Assembly: GCF_030149425.1 (NCBI RefSeq)
Contig: NZ_JASBRQ010000077.1
Span: 1 to 49,612, forward strand
Direction of reading: 5' to 3'
From: Maricaulis sp.
GTDB taxonomy: Bacteria; Pseudomonadota; Alphaproteobacteria; Caulobacterales; Maricaulaceae
Length of the DNA: 49,612 nucleotides
A program made the translations under genes and the position numbers. The notes under the pieces were generated by a model that saw nothing but the letters and a program-made list of their open reading frames with translations, did not search any database and had not been told where the DNA came from. How positions within the stretch are numbered: position 1 is the stretch's first letter; the number at the start of each line of letters is the position of its first letter. Below are positions 33,257 to 41,640 of this stretch, one piece after another.

Positions 33257-34648
33257 TCACAGAAGGACGAGGGTCGCCAACCCCAGGAATGCAAGAAACC
33301 CGACCACATCGGTCACGGTGGTGACGAAAACCGACGACGCAACGGCCGGGTCCGCCCCTGCCCGCATCAGCCCCAAGGGTATGAGAATGCCCGACAATCC
33401 AGCGCAAGCCAGGTTCAACACCATGGCGATGGCGATCACGCCGGCGAGCTGCATATCGCCGAACCAGACCAGGGTCGTCACGCCCATGACGACAGCGAAG
33501 ATCAAACCGTTGAGCGTGCCGGTGGCCAGTTCGCGCCATATCACCCGCACCGAGTTGGCGGCCGTCAGGTCACGCTCGGCAATCGAGCGGACAGCCACGG
33601 CCAGTGATTGCGTGCCCGCATTACCGCCCATTGAAGCGACGATCGGCATCAACACGGCCAGCGCGACAAGTTGCTGAATTGAGCCCTCAAACAGGGCAAT
33701 GACGCCGGAGGCCAGGATCGCGGTGGCCAGGTTGACCAGCAGCCAGGGCGCGCGCGAGCGCACCGATTGCACAACGGTATCGGCAAGGCCGGCCTCGTTC
33801 ACGCCAGCCAGAGCCAGCATGTCTTCCTTGTTCTCGTCCTGGATGACATCGACGATATCATCCAGCGTCAGCATGCCCGTCAGACGACCGGCAGCATCGA
33901 CCACCGGTGCCGAGACGAGGTGGTATTTCTGAAACAGATAAGCGACCTCTTCCTGGTCGGTCTCCGGATCCACCTTGATGCGCGGTTGCTCCATGATCTC
34001 GGTCAGCCGGGTATCACGGCTCGCGCTGAGCAGGCGGCAAACCGGAATTTCCCCGACCGGCCGGAAGCCGGCATCGATGACGAAGAGGTCGTGGAACTTG
34101 TCCGGCAGTTCTTCATCCGTCGCCCGCATATGGTCCAGGGCATGCCCGACGGTCCAGAAGCTCGGCGCCGCGACGAACTCGCGCTGCATGAGACGGCCGG
34201 CGGTTTCATCGTCAAAGGCCAGAGACAGCTCGACCGCTTCACGGTCGGGCGCGGAAATTTCCGCCAGCACCGCCTCGCGCGTATCGTCATCCAGCTCCTC
34301 GATGACCTCGGTGGCGTCATCACTGTCCAGGTCGGTGATCGCTGCCGCGAGATGGGAGGAATCCAGATGTTCGAGCACAAGCTCGCGGGTATCCGGGGTA
34401 ATCTCGGCAAGGACCTCGCCGGTGAAAACCTCCGGTGCCAGATCAGCGATCTGCTCCAGCCGGGTTGCCGAGAGCTGTTCGAATACGTCGGCGGCATCGG
34501 CCTCGTGCAACGGTGCGACCAGACGGCGGATACGGTCCGGATCGCTGTTTTCGATTGCATCTTTGAGGTCGGAGACAAAAGCCGGATCCGTGTCCGCCCG
34601 GGCCGGGGCTTCGATGAGGAGTTCGTCTTCCAAAGCGGGTTCGCTCAT
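33257..34648 (-). CDS. mgtE: magnesium transporter MgtE
   Basis: A 463-residue Mg2+ channel/transporter of the inner membrane. The N-terminal cytosolic superhelical domain (residues about 20-130, acidic) is followed by two CBS domains (EIPVCRLLSASRDTRLTEIM; YHLVSAPVVDAAGRLTGMLT). The connecting helix and five transmembrane helices follow, with the family signature MPIVASMGGNAGTQSLAVAVR near residue 340 and NLACAGLSGILIPLGL near 415. Acidic residues in the N and CBS domains act as the Mg2+ sensor in the family. The ATG at 34648 is preceded by AGGGAGGAG; an upstream in-frame start at 34717 is not needed. No M-box-like leader was recognised. Confidence 0.94.
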   Translation of the reverse strand: MSEPALEDELLIEAPARADTDPAFVSDLKDAIENSDPDRIRRLVAPLHEADAADVFEQLSATRLEQIADLAPEVFTGEVLAEITPDTRELVLEHLDSSHLAAAITDLDSDDATEVIEELDDDTREAVLAEISAPDREAVELSLAFDDETAGRLMQREFVAAPSFWTVGHALDHMRATDEELPDKFHDLFVIDAGFRPVGEIPVCRLLSASRDTRLTEIMEQPRIKVDPETDQEEVAYLFQKYHLVSAPVVDAAGRLTGMLTLDDIVDVIQDENKEDMLALAGVNEAGLADTVVQSVRSRAPWLLVNLATAILASGVIALFEGSIQQLVALAVLMPIVASMGGNAGTQSLAVAVRSIAERDLTAANSVRVIWRELATGTLNGLIFAVVMGVTTLVWFGDMQLAGVIAIAMVLNLACAGLSGILIPLGLMRAGADPAVASSVFVTTVTDVVGFLAFLGLATLVLL

Positions 34649-34781
34649 GGTCTCCTCCCTGGCGCTTATGTCGGGCAAATCAATCGGTTCAGCCAGACTA
34701 AAACGCTCGCGCAGCAAAGGCGAGAGACAGATTCGTGTCCGAGGAGAGAAATTTCAGGCCGGGAAAGTCAGGCCAGACAGA

Positions 34782-35648
34782 TCAGTCCAGATAGCGCCCG
34801 AACCAGTCCAGCGTACGCGCCCAGGCAAGACTTGCGGCATCGGCATCGAAGCGCGGGGTGGAATCATTATGGAAGCCGTGATTGGTCCCGGGATAGACAT
34901 GCGCTTCGTGGACAACGCCATGCGATTGCAGCGCGGCTTCATAGTCAGGCCAGCCCGCATTGATGCGCGCATCATTCTCGGCAAAATGCAGCAGAAGCGG
35001 CGCGCGGATTTGCGGCACATCCTCAACCGCGGCCTGACGCCCGTAAAAGGGCACGGAACAGGCCATGTCCGGATAGGCCACGGCCAGAGCATTGCAGACC
35101 CCGCCGCCATAGCAGAAGCCGACCGCACCAGCCTTGCCGTTCGAGCGGGAATGATCGCGGACGAATTCAAACCCGGCAAAGAAGTCCGCCAGCAGTCTGG
35201 CCGGATCGAGCGAGCGCTGCATTGGCCGCCCCTCCTCGTCGGATCCGGGATAACCGCCCAGGGATGTCAGCCCGTCCGGGCCCAGCGCCAGATAGCCCGC
35301 CTTGGCGACGCGGCGGACAACGTCCTCGATGTAAGGATTAAGCCCACGGTTCTCATGGACGACGAGAACCGCGCCTACCGGATCGCTCATGTCCGCGGGC
35401 CAGGCCATCAGCCCGTCCACGGAACCATGTCCTTGCGGCGAGGTATAGCTGACCTGCTCGGTCGTGATCTCAGCGTCATCCGGGGCCACTTGCTGTGCCA
35501 TGGCGTAGTCCGGGCTGAGCTGGGTCAGAGCCACTGCGCCGCCGGCACCGGCCAGTTTGAGGAAATCACGTTTTGAAACCCGGCCATGCACATAACCGTC
35601 GAACAGGTCGAGAATACGTTGATCGAAATCCGCTGCAGTTTTGCGCAT
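34782..35648 (-). CDS. exported dienelactone hydrolase family protein
   Basis: An alpha/beta hydrolase of 288 residues. The N-terminus carries a Tat-like signal (SKRDFLKLAGAGGAVALTQ) near residue 27. Only one Arg is seen in the twin position (KR), so it is an atypical Tat signal. The DLH core shows VVHENRGLNPYIEDVVRR near residue 97 with its Glu, the nucleophile Cys in GAVGFCYGGGVCN near 175, the Asp in FAENDARINAGW near 220, and the His in YPGTNHGFHND near 255. The catalytic triad Cys-Asp-His is complete. Related 'YghX-like' proteins are annotated as carboxymethylenebutenolidases, but the natural substrate is unknown. It lies 133 bases upstream of mgtE. Confidence 0.85.
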   Translation of the reverse strand: MRKTAADFDQRILDLFDGYVHGRVSKRDFLKLAGAGGAVALTQLSPDYAMAQQVAPDDAEITTEQVSYTSPQGHGSVDGLMAWPADMSDPVGAVLVVHENRGLNPYIEDVVRRVAKAGYLALGPDGLTSLGGYPGSDEEGRPMQRSLDPARLLADFFAGFEFVRDHSRSNGKAGAVGFCYGGGVCNALAVAYPDMACSVPFYGRQAAVEDVPQIRAPLLLHFAENDARINAGWPDYEAALQSHGVVHEAHVYPGTNHGFHNDSTPRFDADAASLAWARTLDWFGRYLD

Positions 35649-35780
35649 GACAGGCTCCCTGGGCTTGGCCCAGGAAGCTAGCGCGATGTCCGGAATCGAC
35701 AAATCGCCAAACGGCTACGTCCCGGCAGCACTCATGCTCAGGGGCGGTTAGCTGAACTCTGGCAGATTGACCATCCAAGG

Positions 35781-35797
35781 CCCGGATCTGATCCGGG
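35781..35797. repeat. palindromic hairpin CCCGGAT/ATCCGGG
   Basis: A perfect seven-base inverted repeat with a three-base loop, seven bases before the tRNA-derived 12-mer. Its form (GGATC core, followed by GGAGAGAATGG) resembles the short dispersed palindromes common in alphaproteobacterial intergenic DNA. Confidence 0.6.
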
Positions 35798-35803
35798 AGA
35801 GAA

Positions 35804-35815
35804 TGGTGCGGTCGA
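35804..35815. repeat. att-like copy of the tRNA-Leu 3' end
   Basis: TGGTGCGGTCGA is identical to 36943-36954, the 3' end of the tRNA-Leu gene (CCA, discriminator, acceptor strand), and lies in the same orientation 1.1 kb away on the 3' side of the tRNA. That is the arrangement left by integration at a tRNA 3' end. At 12 bases it is short for an att site. Confidence 0.45.
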
Positions 35816-36065
35816 TACGCAACACGCACATTACCGCACTACATTTTGCATAGCGTCGATTGCGCGTGATCCCCATCACCGACACCCGCCCGCCGGCACT
35901 CTATTCTCACCCGATGAACGGATACTTGTGTTACAGCTGGACCGCTCGAGCGGCTGCCAACGGACAGACGACTTCGGGAGCCCGGGGAGAGGCCCGGAAA
36001 AACGGCGTTGTCCAAATGACGACGTCTCGCAGATAAGCTCGCTTAACGCTTGGACACGACCGCCC

Positions 36066-36611
36066 TCACGCTCGCCGCTCGAATACGATCAGCCCCTCGC
36101 CATCGTACGCCGAGATGATCACGTGCGAGATCAAGCTCGGGTACGTCTCTAGTGAAGCTACGTCCTTGGAACCAATTGATGGAGAACAATAAACAACCTT
36201 ATCGCACGAAATCATGGAGCAACTCGCGCGCAACAGGTCCCGCCAACCCGACCCCGGCGAGTTCAGCAAATAATAGGCCGACGTGTCACAATAAAAATGG
36301 ACGTCGTTCGGCAGTCCAAGCTTCGAAACATCTTGCTCATTCATCCATGGGTCTTCCCATAACAATGAGCCAATCTCCGCATGTTTGGATTTAAAGGCCG
36401 CCAAGTGACGGTACGTTTCCTCCGACGAGACGAGACCACCTTCCGCTAAACGAGCCGCTCGATCAGCGGAAACGCTGGAGGGAAGAAACGAGAATGGTCG
36501 CCACACCGCATGCATCGACAGCAATTGAGGGCCAATACGCCGACCGGCTTGTCCAAGCACGTCCTCAAAAAGTTCAAGAAACACACCGTCGAACGGAAAA
36601 TTCATCAACAT
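36066..36611 (-). CDS. hypothetical protein in low-GC pocket
   Basis: A 181-residue soluble protein that I do not recognise. It starts MLMNFPFDGVFLELFEDVLG and ends in a beta-rich part, DVHFYCDTSAYYLLNSPGSG then LISHVIISAYDGEGLIVFER. Base composition is unlike its neighbours: two 60-base lines I counted (36181-36240 and 36301-36360) are each 50% G+C, against 72% in a line of lipB. The gene sits between tRNA-Leu and the 12-base att-like copy, so it is probably acquired DNA. Its long open frame and protein-like composition suggest it is real. The ATG at 36611 has only a weak GAG upstream. Confidence 0.55.
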   Translation of the reverse strand: MLMNFPFDGVFLELFEDVLGQAGRRIGPQLLSMHAVWRPFSFLPSSVSADRAARLAEGGLVSSEETYRHLAAFKSKHAEIGSLLWEDPWMNEQDVSKLGLPNDVHFYCDTSAYYLLNSPGSGWRDLLRASCSMISCDKVVYCSPSIGSKDVASLETYPSLISHVIISAYDGEGLIVFERRA

Positions 36612-36942
36612 CTCGGTAGCCCGCTAGATCGTTTCTCTCACATACACCACCCCCCTAAGGATGGACACCAGGGTTGTGTAGGTGAAGGCCGCTACCATGA
36701 GGGTGTGCAGCCAAATCCCGGCCGAGCTCCCGTGGAACAAGCAATCGAACGGGAGCGTGACACCGGCTGATATAGTGATATGCCGGTCGCGCTGCTTCCG
36801 ATACCGATCCCGATGCCGCATTTTCCCCGCCCCAACGCGATTTGAAGGGCAAATTGTAGGGCAAATTAAACCGAGATTCTGAGGCGGCCGCCCTTCAAAG
36901 GGCGAATTTTCTTTACACATCAGAAGCTTGAGAGAGCTCCAT
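36612..36942. other. region between low-GC gene and tRNA-Leu
   Basis: Apart from the doubtful frame at 36624-36920 I see no gene here. It has no strong terminator directly after the tRNA. Composition is AT-richer than the genome, for example AATTTTCTTTACACAT near 36905-36920. Confidence 0.4.
36624..36920 (-). CDS. possible small membrane protein next to tRNA-Leu
   Basis: A 98-codon frame starting 23 bases after the 3' end of tRNA-Leu and ending 12 bases before the start of the 36611 gene. The first 50 residues are basic and not very protein-like. The last 45 (GIWLHTLMVAAFTYTTLVSI within them) look like one membrane helix. No ribosome binding site is clear, and a shorter start is possible (for example the Met of LMVAAF). 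It may be a remnant. I include it with low confidence because of its position in the presumed integrated pocket. Confidence 0.25.
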   Translation of the reverse strand: MCKENSPFEGRPPQNLGLICPTICPSNRVGAGKMRHRDRYRKQRDRHITISAGVTLPFDCLFHGSSAGIWLHTLMVAAFTYTTLVSILRGVVYVRETI

Positions 36943-37029
36943 TGGTGCGGTCGAGAAGACTCGAACTTCCACGGGTTTTACCCCACAGCGACCTCAACGC
37001 TGCGCGTCTACCAATTCCGCCACGACCGC
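36943..37029 (-). tRNA. tRNA-Leu (anticodon GAG)
   Basis: 87 bases on the minus strand including an encoded CCA. The acceptor stem GCGGTCG/CGACCGC pairs perfectly. The D-arm has AATTGGTAGA, and the anticodon stem CAGCG/CGCTG has loop TTGAGGT (anticodon GAG at 36993-36995). A long class II variable arm (GGGG-TAAAA-CCC) fits Leu, and the T-arm is GAAG-TTCGAGT-CTTC. It decodes CUC and CUU. Its 3' end is partly duplicated at 35804-35815. Confidence 0.97.
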
Positions 37030-37047
37030 ACGTGTTGGAGGCGCGGG

Positions 37048-37075
37048 AGATAACAATATCCCCGCTGCTTGTGAA
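37048..37075 (-). promoter_or_regulatory. candidate promoter of tRNA-Leu
   Basis: On the minus strand TTCACA (37070-37075) and TTATCT (37048-37053) are separated by 16 bases, and the -10-like box ends 18 bases before the tRNA 5' end. The match to a sigma-70-type promoter is fair, not strong. Confidence 0.4.
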
Positions 37076-37092
37076 GCGGAAAATGCGGTGGC

Positions 37093-37344
37093 TTATGCAG
37101 CGGCGAAGAATTCGTTGGCGTCGGCCGGTCCGGTGATGGACACGGCGATGCGATCGCCCTGGATGACGACCTCCCCGCGGGCAATGGGATGGTTGTTGGC
37201 GAGGATCCAGACTTCCTCGTCCTCACCCGAATCGAGCGGGATCACGGCACCACGGCCCATGCGCAGGAATTGCTGGATCGGCATCTTGGACCGTCCCAGC
37301 AGCACAGCTATTTCAACGTCGACTGCGCCGATCTGACTCAACAC
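37093..37344 (-). CDS. fliN: FliN-like flagellar motor switch (SpoA domain) protein
   Basis: An 83-residue protein made of one SpoA (FliN/FliM C-terminal) domain: [40 protein letters not shown], and [20 protein letters not shown]. FliN forms the C-ring with FliM and FliG and binds CheY. It could also belong to a type III secretion ring (SctQ-like), but the short length fits FliN. No other flagellar gene is nearby, so it is an orphan location. The start is GTG at 37344 or TTG at 37341 after GGGAG. The gene is divergent from lipB and precedes tRNA-Leu on the same strand. Confidence 0.85.
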   Translation of the reverse strand: MLSQIGAVDVEIAVLLGRSKMPIQQFLRMGRGAVIPLDSGEDEEVWILANNHPIARGEVVIQGDRIAVSITGPADANEFFAAA

Positions 37345-37423
37345 TCACTCCCGGACTTGCCGTTTGGGATTCGCATCACGATGTTTGCGCGATACGGTTT
37401 CAGCTCTGTTAAGACAAGACACA

Positions 37424-38110
37424 ATGAATAAACCCCGGACCGAATGGGCGGTTTCGCCCGGCCATGTGCCCTATACCGAAGCTGTCGCCTTCATGGAGGC
37501 GCGCGCTGCGGCGATTGCTGCGGGCGAGGCGGACGAGCTCGTCTGGCTTCTGGAACACCCGCCGCTTTATACCGCCGGCACCAGTTCCAAGCCGGAAGAC
37601 CTGCTCTATCCCGACCGTTTCCCGGTCTATGAGACCGGGCGCGGCGGGGAATACACCTATCACGGGCCGGGACAGCGCGTGGCCTATGTCATGCTCGACC
37701 TGACCCAGCGCGGCCGCGATGTGCGCCAGCTGGTGTGCAATCTGGAGAACTGGCTGATTCGCACCGCCGCGGGCTTTGGTGTGACGGCGGAGCGGCGCAA
37801 GGGCCGCGTCGGCGTCTGGGTCGACCGCTCCGGCGGGCGCGAGGACAAGATCGCCGCCATCGGGATCCGCCTGCGCCGCTGGGTCAGTTTTCACGGCATT
37901 GCCTTCAATGTGGCGCCGGACCTGTCCCACTTTGGCGGCATTACGCCCTGCGGAATTTCCAATCCGCTCTATGGCGTCACCAGCCTGAAGGATTTGTCCA
38001 AGCCGGTGACGATGGAGGATTTCGATGCCGAACTTCACCTCGGCTTCGAGGAGATTTTCGGCCCGGTCAGCCGCGCGGATCCGCCGGTGCTGGGTGAAAA
38101 CCCGGCCTAG
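37424..38110 (+). CDS. lipB: octanoyltransferase LipB
   Basis: Transfers octanoyl from acyl carrier protein to lipoyl domains, the first step of endogenous lipoate synthesis. The 228-residue protein has the family motifs: [20 protein letters not shown] near residue 50, [20 protein letters not shown] near 76, the catalytic Lys in [20 protein letters not shown] near 145, and the acyl-binding Cys in GGITPCGI near 180. The ATG at 37424 gives the standard N-terminus. Its stop TAG forms a CTAG shared with the convergent membrane-protein gene (38107-38110). No lipA is in the window. Confidence 0.96.
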   Translation: MNKPRTEWAVSPGHVPYTEAVAFMEARAAAIAAGEADELVWLLEHPPLYTAGTSSKPEDLLYPDRFPVYETGRGGEYTYHGPGQRVAYVMLDLTQRGRDVRQLVCNLENWLIRTAAGFGVTAERRKGRVGVWVDRSGGREDKIAAIGIRLRRWVSFHGIAFNVAPDLSHFGGITPCGISNPLYGVTSLKDLSKPVTMEDFDAELHLGFEEIFGPVSRADPPVLGENPA

Positions 38111-38922
38111 TCGGACTTCTTGGGCTCGTCCTCGGCCGGTTTTTCTTCGTCGGCCTCGGTAGCCTCCGACTCGCTTGCCGGCTCTGCTGCTTCCGGCTCA
38201 GCCGGAGCTTTTTCTGCGTCGGACTCCTGGGGTTCAGGCGAACTGGCTTCAGGCTTTTCAGCATCTGTTTGCTCAGCCTCGACCGGTTCCGCTTCCGGCG
38301 TGCTCGCGTCTACTGTCTCGCTCGCAGCCGGCTCGGGCGCATTGGCCGGCTCGACCTCTGCGGGCTGGTACAGTGAGGGCGTGTCTTCAGTCCCCTCCAG
38401 CGAACCGCTCATACGCTTCATCTGGGCAAACCAGACCGCAAAGATCGCAACAGTCAGCCAGAAGCCGGCAAACAGGCCGATCTGGGCGTTGGCGACGATT
38501 GCTTCGGCCAAGGCTTGGTCATTCTCGATATGGGCCGTGAACGCGTCGGTGAAAGCCGGGTCCTGAACCGCTTCGGCGAAAGCCTGATCATCCTCGACAT
38601 CAACACCGTTTTCCGCCGCGAAATCGCGCATGGCGGAAATCACGCCCGGAAGGAAGGCAATCACAGCGCCGATGGCACTGAAAATCCAACCGACCACGAC
38701 CGGCAGAATGCCCAAGGCGCGACTGCTCTCGATATAGGCGCGTCGATTGGCGTGCAGGGAGAACACGAAAAAGCCGACCAGCAAGGCGCCCTGCCAGCCA
38801 CCGAGCATGCTGATCCCGGACTTCATGCGCCAGAAATCAAAGATTGCCAGCACCACAAGGCCGAGAATGTAGGCCGTGGTGGATGCACGGAAGATAGGCA
38901 GAAACAGGATGCCCGGATTCAT
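38107..38922 (-). CDS. membrane protein with long acidic disordered C-terminal tail
   Basis: A 271-residue protein. The N-terminal two-thirds have about four membrane helices ([80 protein letters not shown]). An acidic loop rich in Asp/Glu/Ala (near 105-145) separates the last two. The last 85 residues are a Glu/Ala/Pro/Ser tail ending EDEPKKSD. Composition recalls the linker of the SpmX-like protein at 30-32 kb, though without visible homology. No family is recognised. The start ATG at 38922 places the first helix at the N-terminus. It lies 106 bases after the DUF805 gene, perhaps in one transcript. Confidence 0.68.
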   Translation of the reverse strand: MNPGILFLPIFRASTTAYILGLVVLAIFDFWRMKSGISMLGGWQGALLVGFFVFSLHANRRAYIESSRALGILPVVVGWIFSAIGAVIAFLPGVISAMRDFAAENGVDVEDDQAFAEAVQDPAFTDAFTAHIENDQALAEAIVANAQIGLFAGFWLTVAIFAVWFAQMKRMSGSLEGTEDTPSLYQPAEVEPANAPEPAASETVDASTPEAEPVEAEQTDAEKPEASSPEPQESDAEKAPAEPEAAEPASESEATEADEEKPAEDEPKKSD

Positions 38923-39028
38923 GTCGATTCCCCTCAACTGGATACGCGCTGTATTACCCATAGGAGGCCGGTTCGCGTCAACGGTCAGCGCACGACGATT
39001 TCACGACAGCGGATGTGACAAACAGGCG

Positions 39029-39511
39029 TCAGGCCGGATCGACGGGCTTCGCTTGGCCTTCGATCACCGGTGCCGGGCCATAGGCATTCTCGCCCGGATC
39101 GCCCTGCGCCAAGCCCACCCAAAGGGTATAAACCAGCCAGACCAGCGTGCTCAGACCATTGAGGAACAAGAAGGCGCCGCCAGCGGACATCACCGCCACA
39201 GGGCTGATATCGCCGTCGGACAGAATGGCCGTCATCAAGGTACCGCCCATGAGCATGGCGCTGGCGACCAGGGTGAAAATCCAGAACACCCATGGGATGG
39301 CGTGGAATATGGCGCTGCGGCCGGCATCGTGCAGACGTTTGCCGTAAACACAGACGCCGACATAGATCAGCACCAGCCAGATCAGCGTGCCCAGGATCGG
39401 GATGAGGTTGAGCAGCAGGTTGGCGAGGATGATCACCCCGACACCCTTCCAGTAGTCAGACTGACCGATGCGCCCGTTGGGGCTGAAGAATAAACCCTGC
39501 CAGTCCTGCAT
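39029..39511 (-). CDS. DUF805 family membrane protein
   Basis: A 160-residue membrane protein with the DUF805 pattern: FFSPNGRIGQSDYWKGVGVI at the N-terminus, YGKRLHDAGRSAIFHAIPW near residue 56, and QGDPGENAYGPAP at the end. About four helices cross the membrane. Family function is not known, though relatives occur in many bacteria, often as inner membrane proteins linked to lipid or phage resistance contexts. It begins 14 bases after the stop of pccA, so the two are probably cotranscribed, which is an unusual neighbour for a carboxylase chain. Confidence 0.85.
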   Translation of the reverse strand: MQDWQGLFFSPNGRIGQSDYWKGVGVIILANLLLNLIPILGTLIWLVLIYVGVCVYGKRLHDAGRSAIFHAIPWVFWIFTLVASAMLMGGTLMTAILSDGDISPVAVMSAGGAFLFLNGLSTLVWLVYTLWVGLAQGDPGENAYGPAPVIEGQAKPVDPA

Positions 39512-39525
39512 CCCCTCGCCCTCCT

Positions 39526-41535
39526 CTAGGCGAATTCGATCATCAATTCGTCAGCGGCGACAGACGCGCCGGCTTCGACATTGACCGATTTGATGGTGCC
39601 GTCCTTTTCCGCGCGGATGACGTTTTCCATTTTCATCGCCTCAACCACGAGCAAGGCTTCGCCGGCCTTGACCTCCTGGCCTTCCGCGACATCGACCTTG
39701 ACCACCAGGCCCGGCATCGGGCTGATCACCAGCTTGGCGGTGTCGGCCTTTTCCTTTTCCGGCAAAAGGGCGTGCAATTCGGCCGAGCGCGGGGTGCAAA
39801 CCAGGGCCGTGACGGCATAACCGCGGTGGCGCAGGGCATAGCCCTCGGTGCGATTGGAGAACTCCACCGCAAACTCCTCGCCATCAACGCGCGCCTCGAA
39901 CAACTGGCTCCCGGGCAACCAGGCGGTCTCCAGCGTAATGCGTTCCGGGCGCAGGGACGGGATCCACAGGCTGGCCTTTCCGAGCGCCGTCATCTCGACC
40001 TCGACCGGGATATTGCGGCCATCCATCAGGACGACCCATTCGCGTGTCACCTCGACCGGCGCTTCGGCGAGACGGCCTTCGGTCTGGGCCGCACGCCGGG
40101 TCATCACCTCGTGCACATAGGCGGCGACCGATGCAACATAGACCAGCTGGTCTTCTCGCGGCGCTGTGCCGTGGAAACCTTCCGGGTAGTGCTCGGCGAT
40201 ATAGCCGGTATTGATCCGGCCGGAGCGGAAATCGGCCTCGTCCAGGACCGCCGAGAGGAAGGGGGCGTTGGATTGCAGGCCTTCCACATGCAGGCGGTCC
40301 AGAGCCGCGGCCAGCGTGTCGATCGCGGCCTCGCGGGTTTTGGCATAGCCGATCACCTTGGCGATCATCGGGTCATAGAAGAGCGAGATTTCATCGCCTT
40401 CGCGCACACCGCTATCGATGCGAAGCGTGCCGCCGGCGAGATTGCCCTCTTCCGGCTCGATGAAACGCTTGAGGCGACCGATCGACGGCAGGAAACCGCG
40501 ATAGGGGTCCTCGGCGTAAAGACGCGCCTCAACGGCCCAGCCATCAATTTTCACATCGCGCTGGGACAGTTCCAGCTTCTCGCCGGCTGCAGACCGGATC
40601 ATCTGCTCGACCAGGTCGAGCCCGTGCGTCATCTCGGTGACGGGATGTTCCACCTGCAGACGGGTATTCATCTCCAGGAAGTAGAAATTGCGATCCTTGT
40701 CGACGATGAACTCGACGGTGCCGGCGCTGTCATAATCGACAGCCTTGGCCAGAGCCACGGCCTCGGCGCCCATGGCATCGCGGGTTTTCTTGTCGAGGAA
40801 GGGCGACGGGGCCTCTTCCAGAACTTTCTGGTTACGGCGCTGAACGGAGCATTCGCGCTCGTCGAGATGGATGACATTGCCGTGCTTGTCGCCCATCACC
40901 TGGATTTCGATGTGGCGCGGCTCGACGATAAATTTCTCGATCAGAATGCGATCATCGCCAAATGAGGTGCGTGCCTCATTGCGGGCGGCCTCGAAACCTT
41001 CGCGCGTCTCCGTCTCGTCATGGGCAATACGCATGCCCTTGCCGCCACCGCCGGCCGAGGCCTTGAGCATGACCGGATAACCGATCGCCTTGGCCGCCGC
41101 GACGGCCGTTTCGGCATCATTGATCTCGCCATCGGCACCCGGGATGGTCGACACGCCGGACTTAGCGGCAAGTTGCTTGGAGCGGATCTTGTCGCCCATC
41201 GCCTCAATGGCGTTCACATTCGGCCCGATCCAGGCAACGCCGGCCTTTTCCAGCTCGGCCGGGAAAGCCGCATTCTCGGACAGGAAGCCGAAACCGGGGT
41301 GGACCGCATCTGCGCCGGTTTCCTTGATCGCCTCGAGGATCTTGTCCATGCGCAGATAGCTGTCGCCGGGGGCCGGCGGACCGATGAAGACGGCTTCATC
41401 GGCCATCTCCACGGCCATGGAATCGGCATCCGCCTCGGAATAGACAGCCACGGTGGCAATACCCAGACGGCGGCAGGTCTTGATGACGCGGACTGCGATC
41501 TCGCCGCGATTGGCGATCAGGATCTTTTTGAACAT
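39526..41535 (-). CDS. pccA: propionyl-CoA carboxylase alpha subunit
   Basis: The biotin carboxylase/biotin carrier chain of propionyl-CoA carboxylase, 669 residues, which makes methylmalonyl-CoA from propionyl-CoA released by Ile, Val, odd-chain lipid and Met breakdown. It begins MFKKILIANRGEIAVRVIKT, has an ATP-grasp loop KASAGGGGKGMR near residue 161, YFLEMNTRLQVEHPVTEMTH near 282, and ends with the biotinyl domain LLVVEAMKMENVIRAEKDG. The C-terminal BT domain (LPGSQLFEARVDGEEF region) fits PccA rather than MccA. The PccB end is at the right edge of the window on the same strand. It is about 33% longer than plain AccC, as expected for a fused chain. Confidence 0.92.
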   Translation of the reverse strand: MFKKILIANRGEIAVRVIKTCRRLGIATVAVYSEADADSMAVEMADEAVFIGPPAPGDSYLRMDKILEAIKETGADAVHPGFGFLSENAAFPAELEKAGVAWIGPNVNAIEAMGDKIRSKQLAAKSGVSTIPGADGEINDAETAVAAAKAIGYPVMLKASAGGGGKGMRIAHDETETREGFEAARNEARTSFGDDRILIEKFIVEPRHIEIQVMGDKHGNVIHLDERECSVQRRNQKVLEEAPSPFLDKKTRDAMGAEAVALAKAVDYDSAGTVEFIVDKDRNFYFLEMNTRLQVEHPVTEMTHGLDLVEQMIRSAAGEKLELSQRDVKIDGWAVEARLYAEDPYRGFLPSIGRLKRFIEPEEGNLAGGTLRIDSGVREGDEISLFYDPMIAKVIGYAKTREAAIDTLAAALDRLHVEGLQSNAPFLSAVLDEADFRSGRINTGYIAEHYPEGFHGTAPREDQLVYVASVAAYVHEVMTRRAAQTEGRLAEAPVEVTREWVVLMDGRNIPVEVEMTALGKASLWIPSLRPERITLETAWLPGSQLFEARVDGEEFAVEFSNRTEGYALRHRGYAVTALVCTPRSAELHALLPEKEKADTAKLVISPMPGLVVKVDVAEGQEVKAGEALLVVEAMKMENVIRAEKDGTIKSVNVEAGASVAADELMIEFA

Positions 41536-41640
41536 TGAAGCCCCAAATCGGAAACGGACAGGACGTCCAGCTGGTTTGAGGGTTTAGCGTGGCTTCGCGC
41601 GCCGCAGCAAGTGCGCGCCTGCGTCTTTGCCACCAACGGC

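Larger units (their letters stand above)
35649..36065. other. intergenic region at the distal edge of the tRNA-Leu pocket
   Basis: No convincing gene here. The left part is the upstream region of the dienelactone hydrolase gene. A palindrome CCCGGAT-CTG-ATCCGGG lies at 35781-35797, and seven bases later comes a 12-base copy of the tRNA-Leu 3' end (35804-35815). To the right, the DNA (35816-36065) has no matching open frame with coding character; a 74-codon frame at 35928-36152 looks incidental. Confidence 0.5.
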
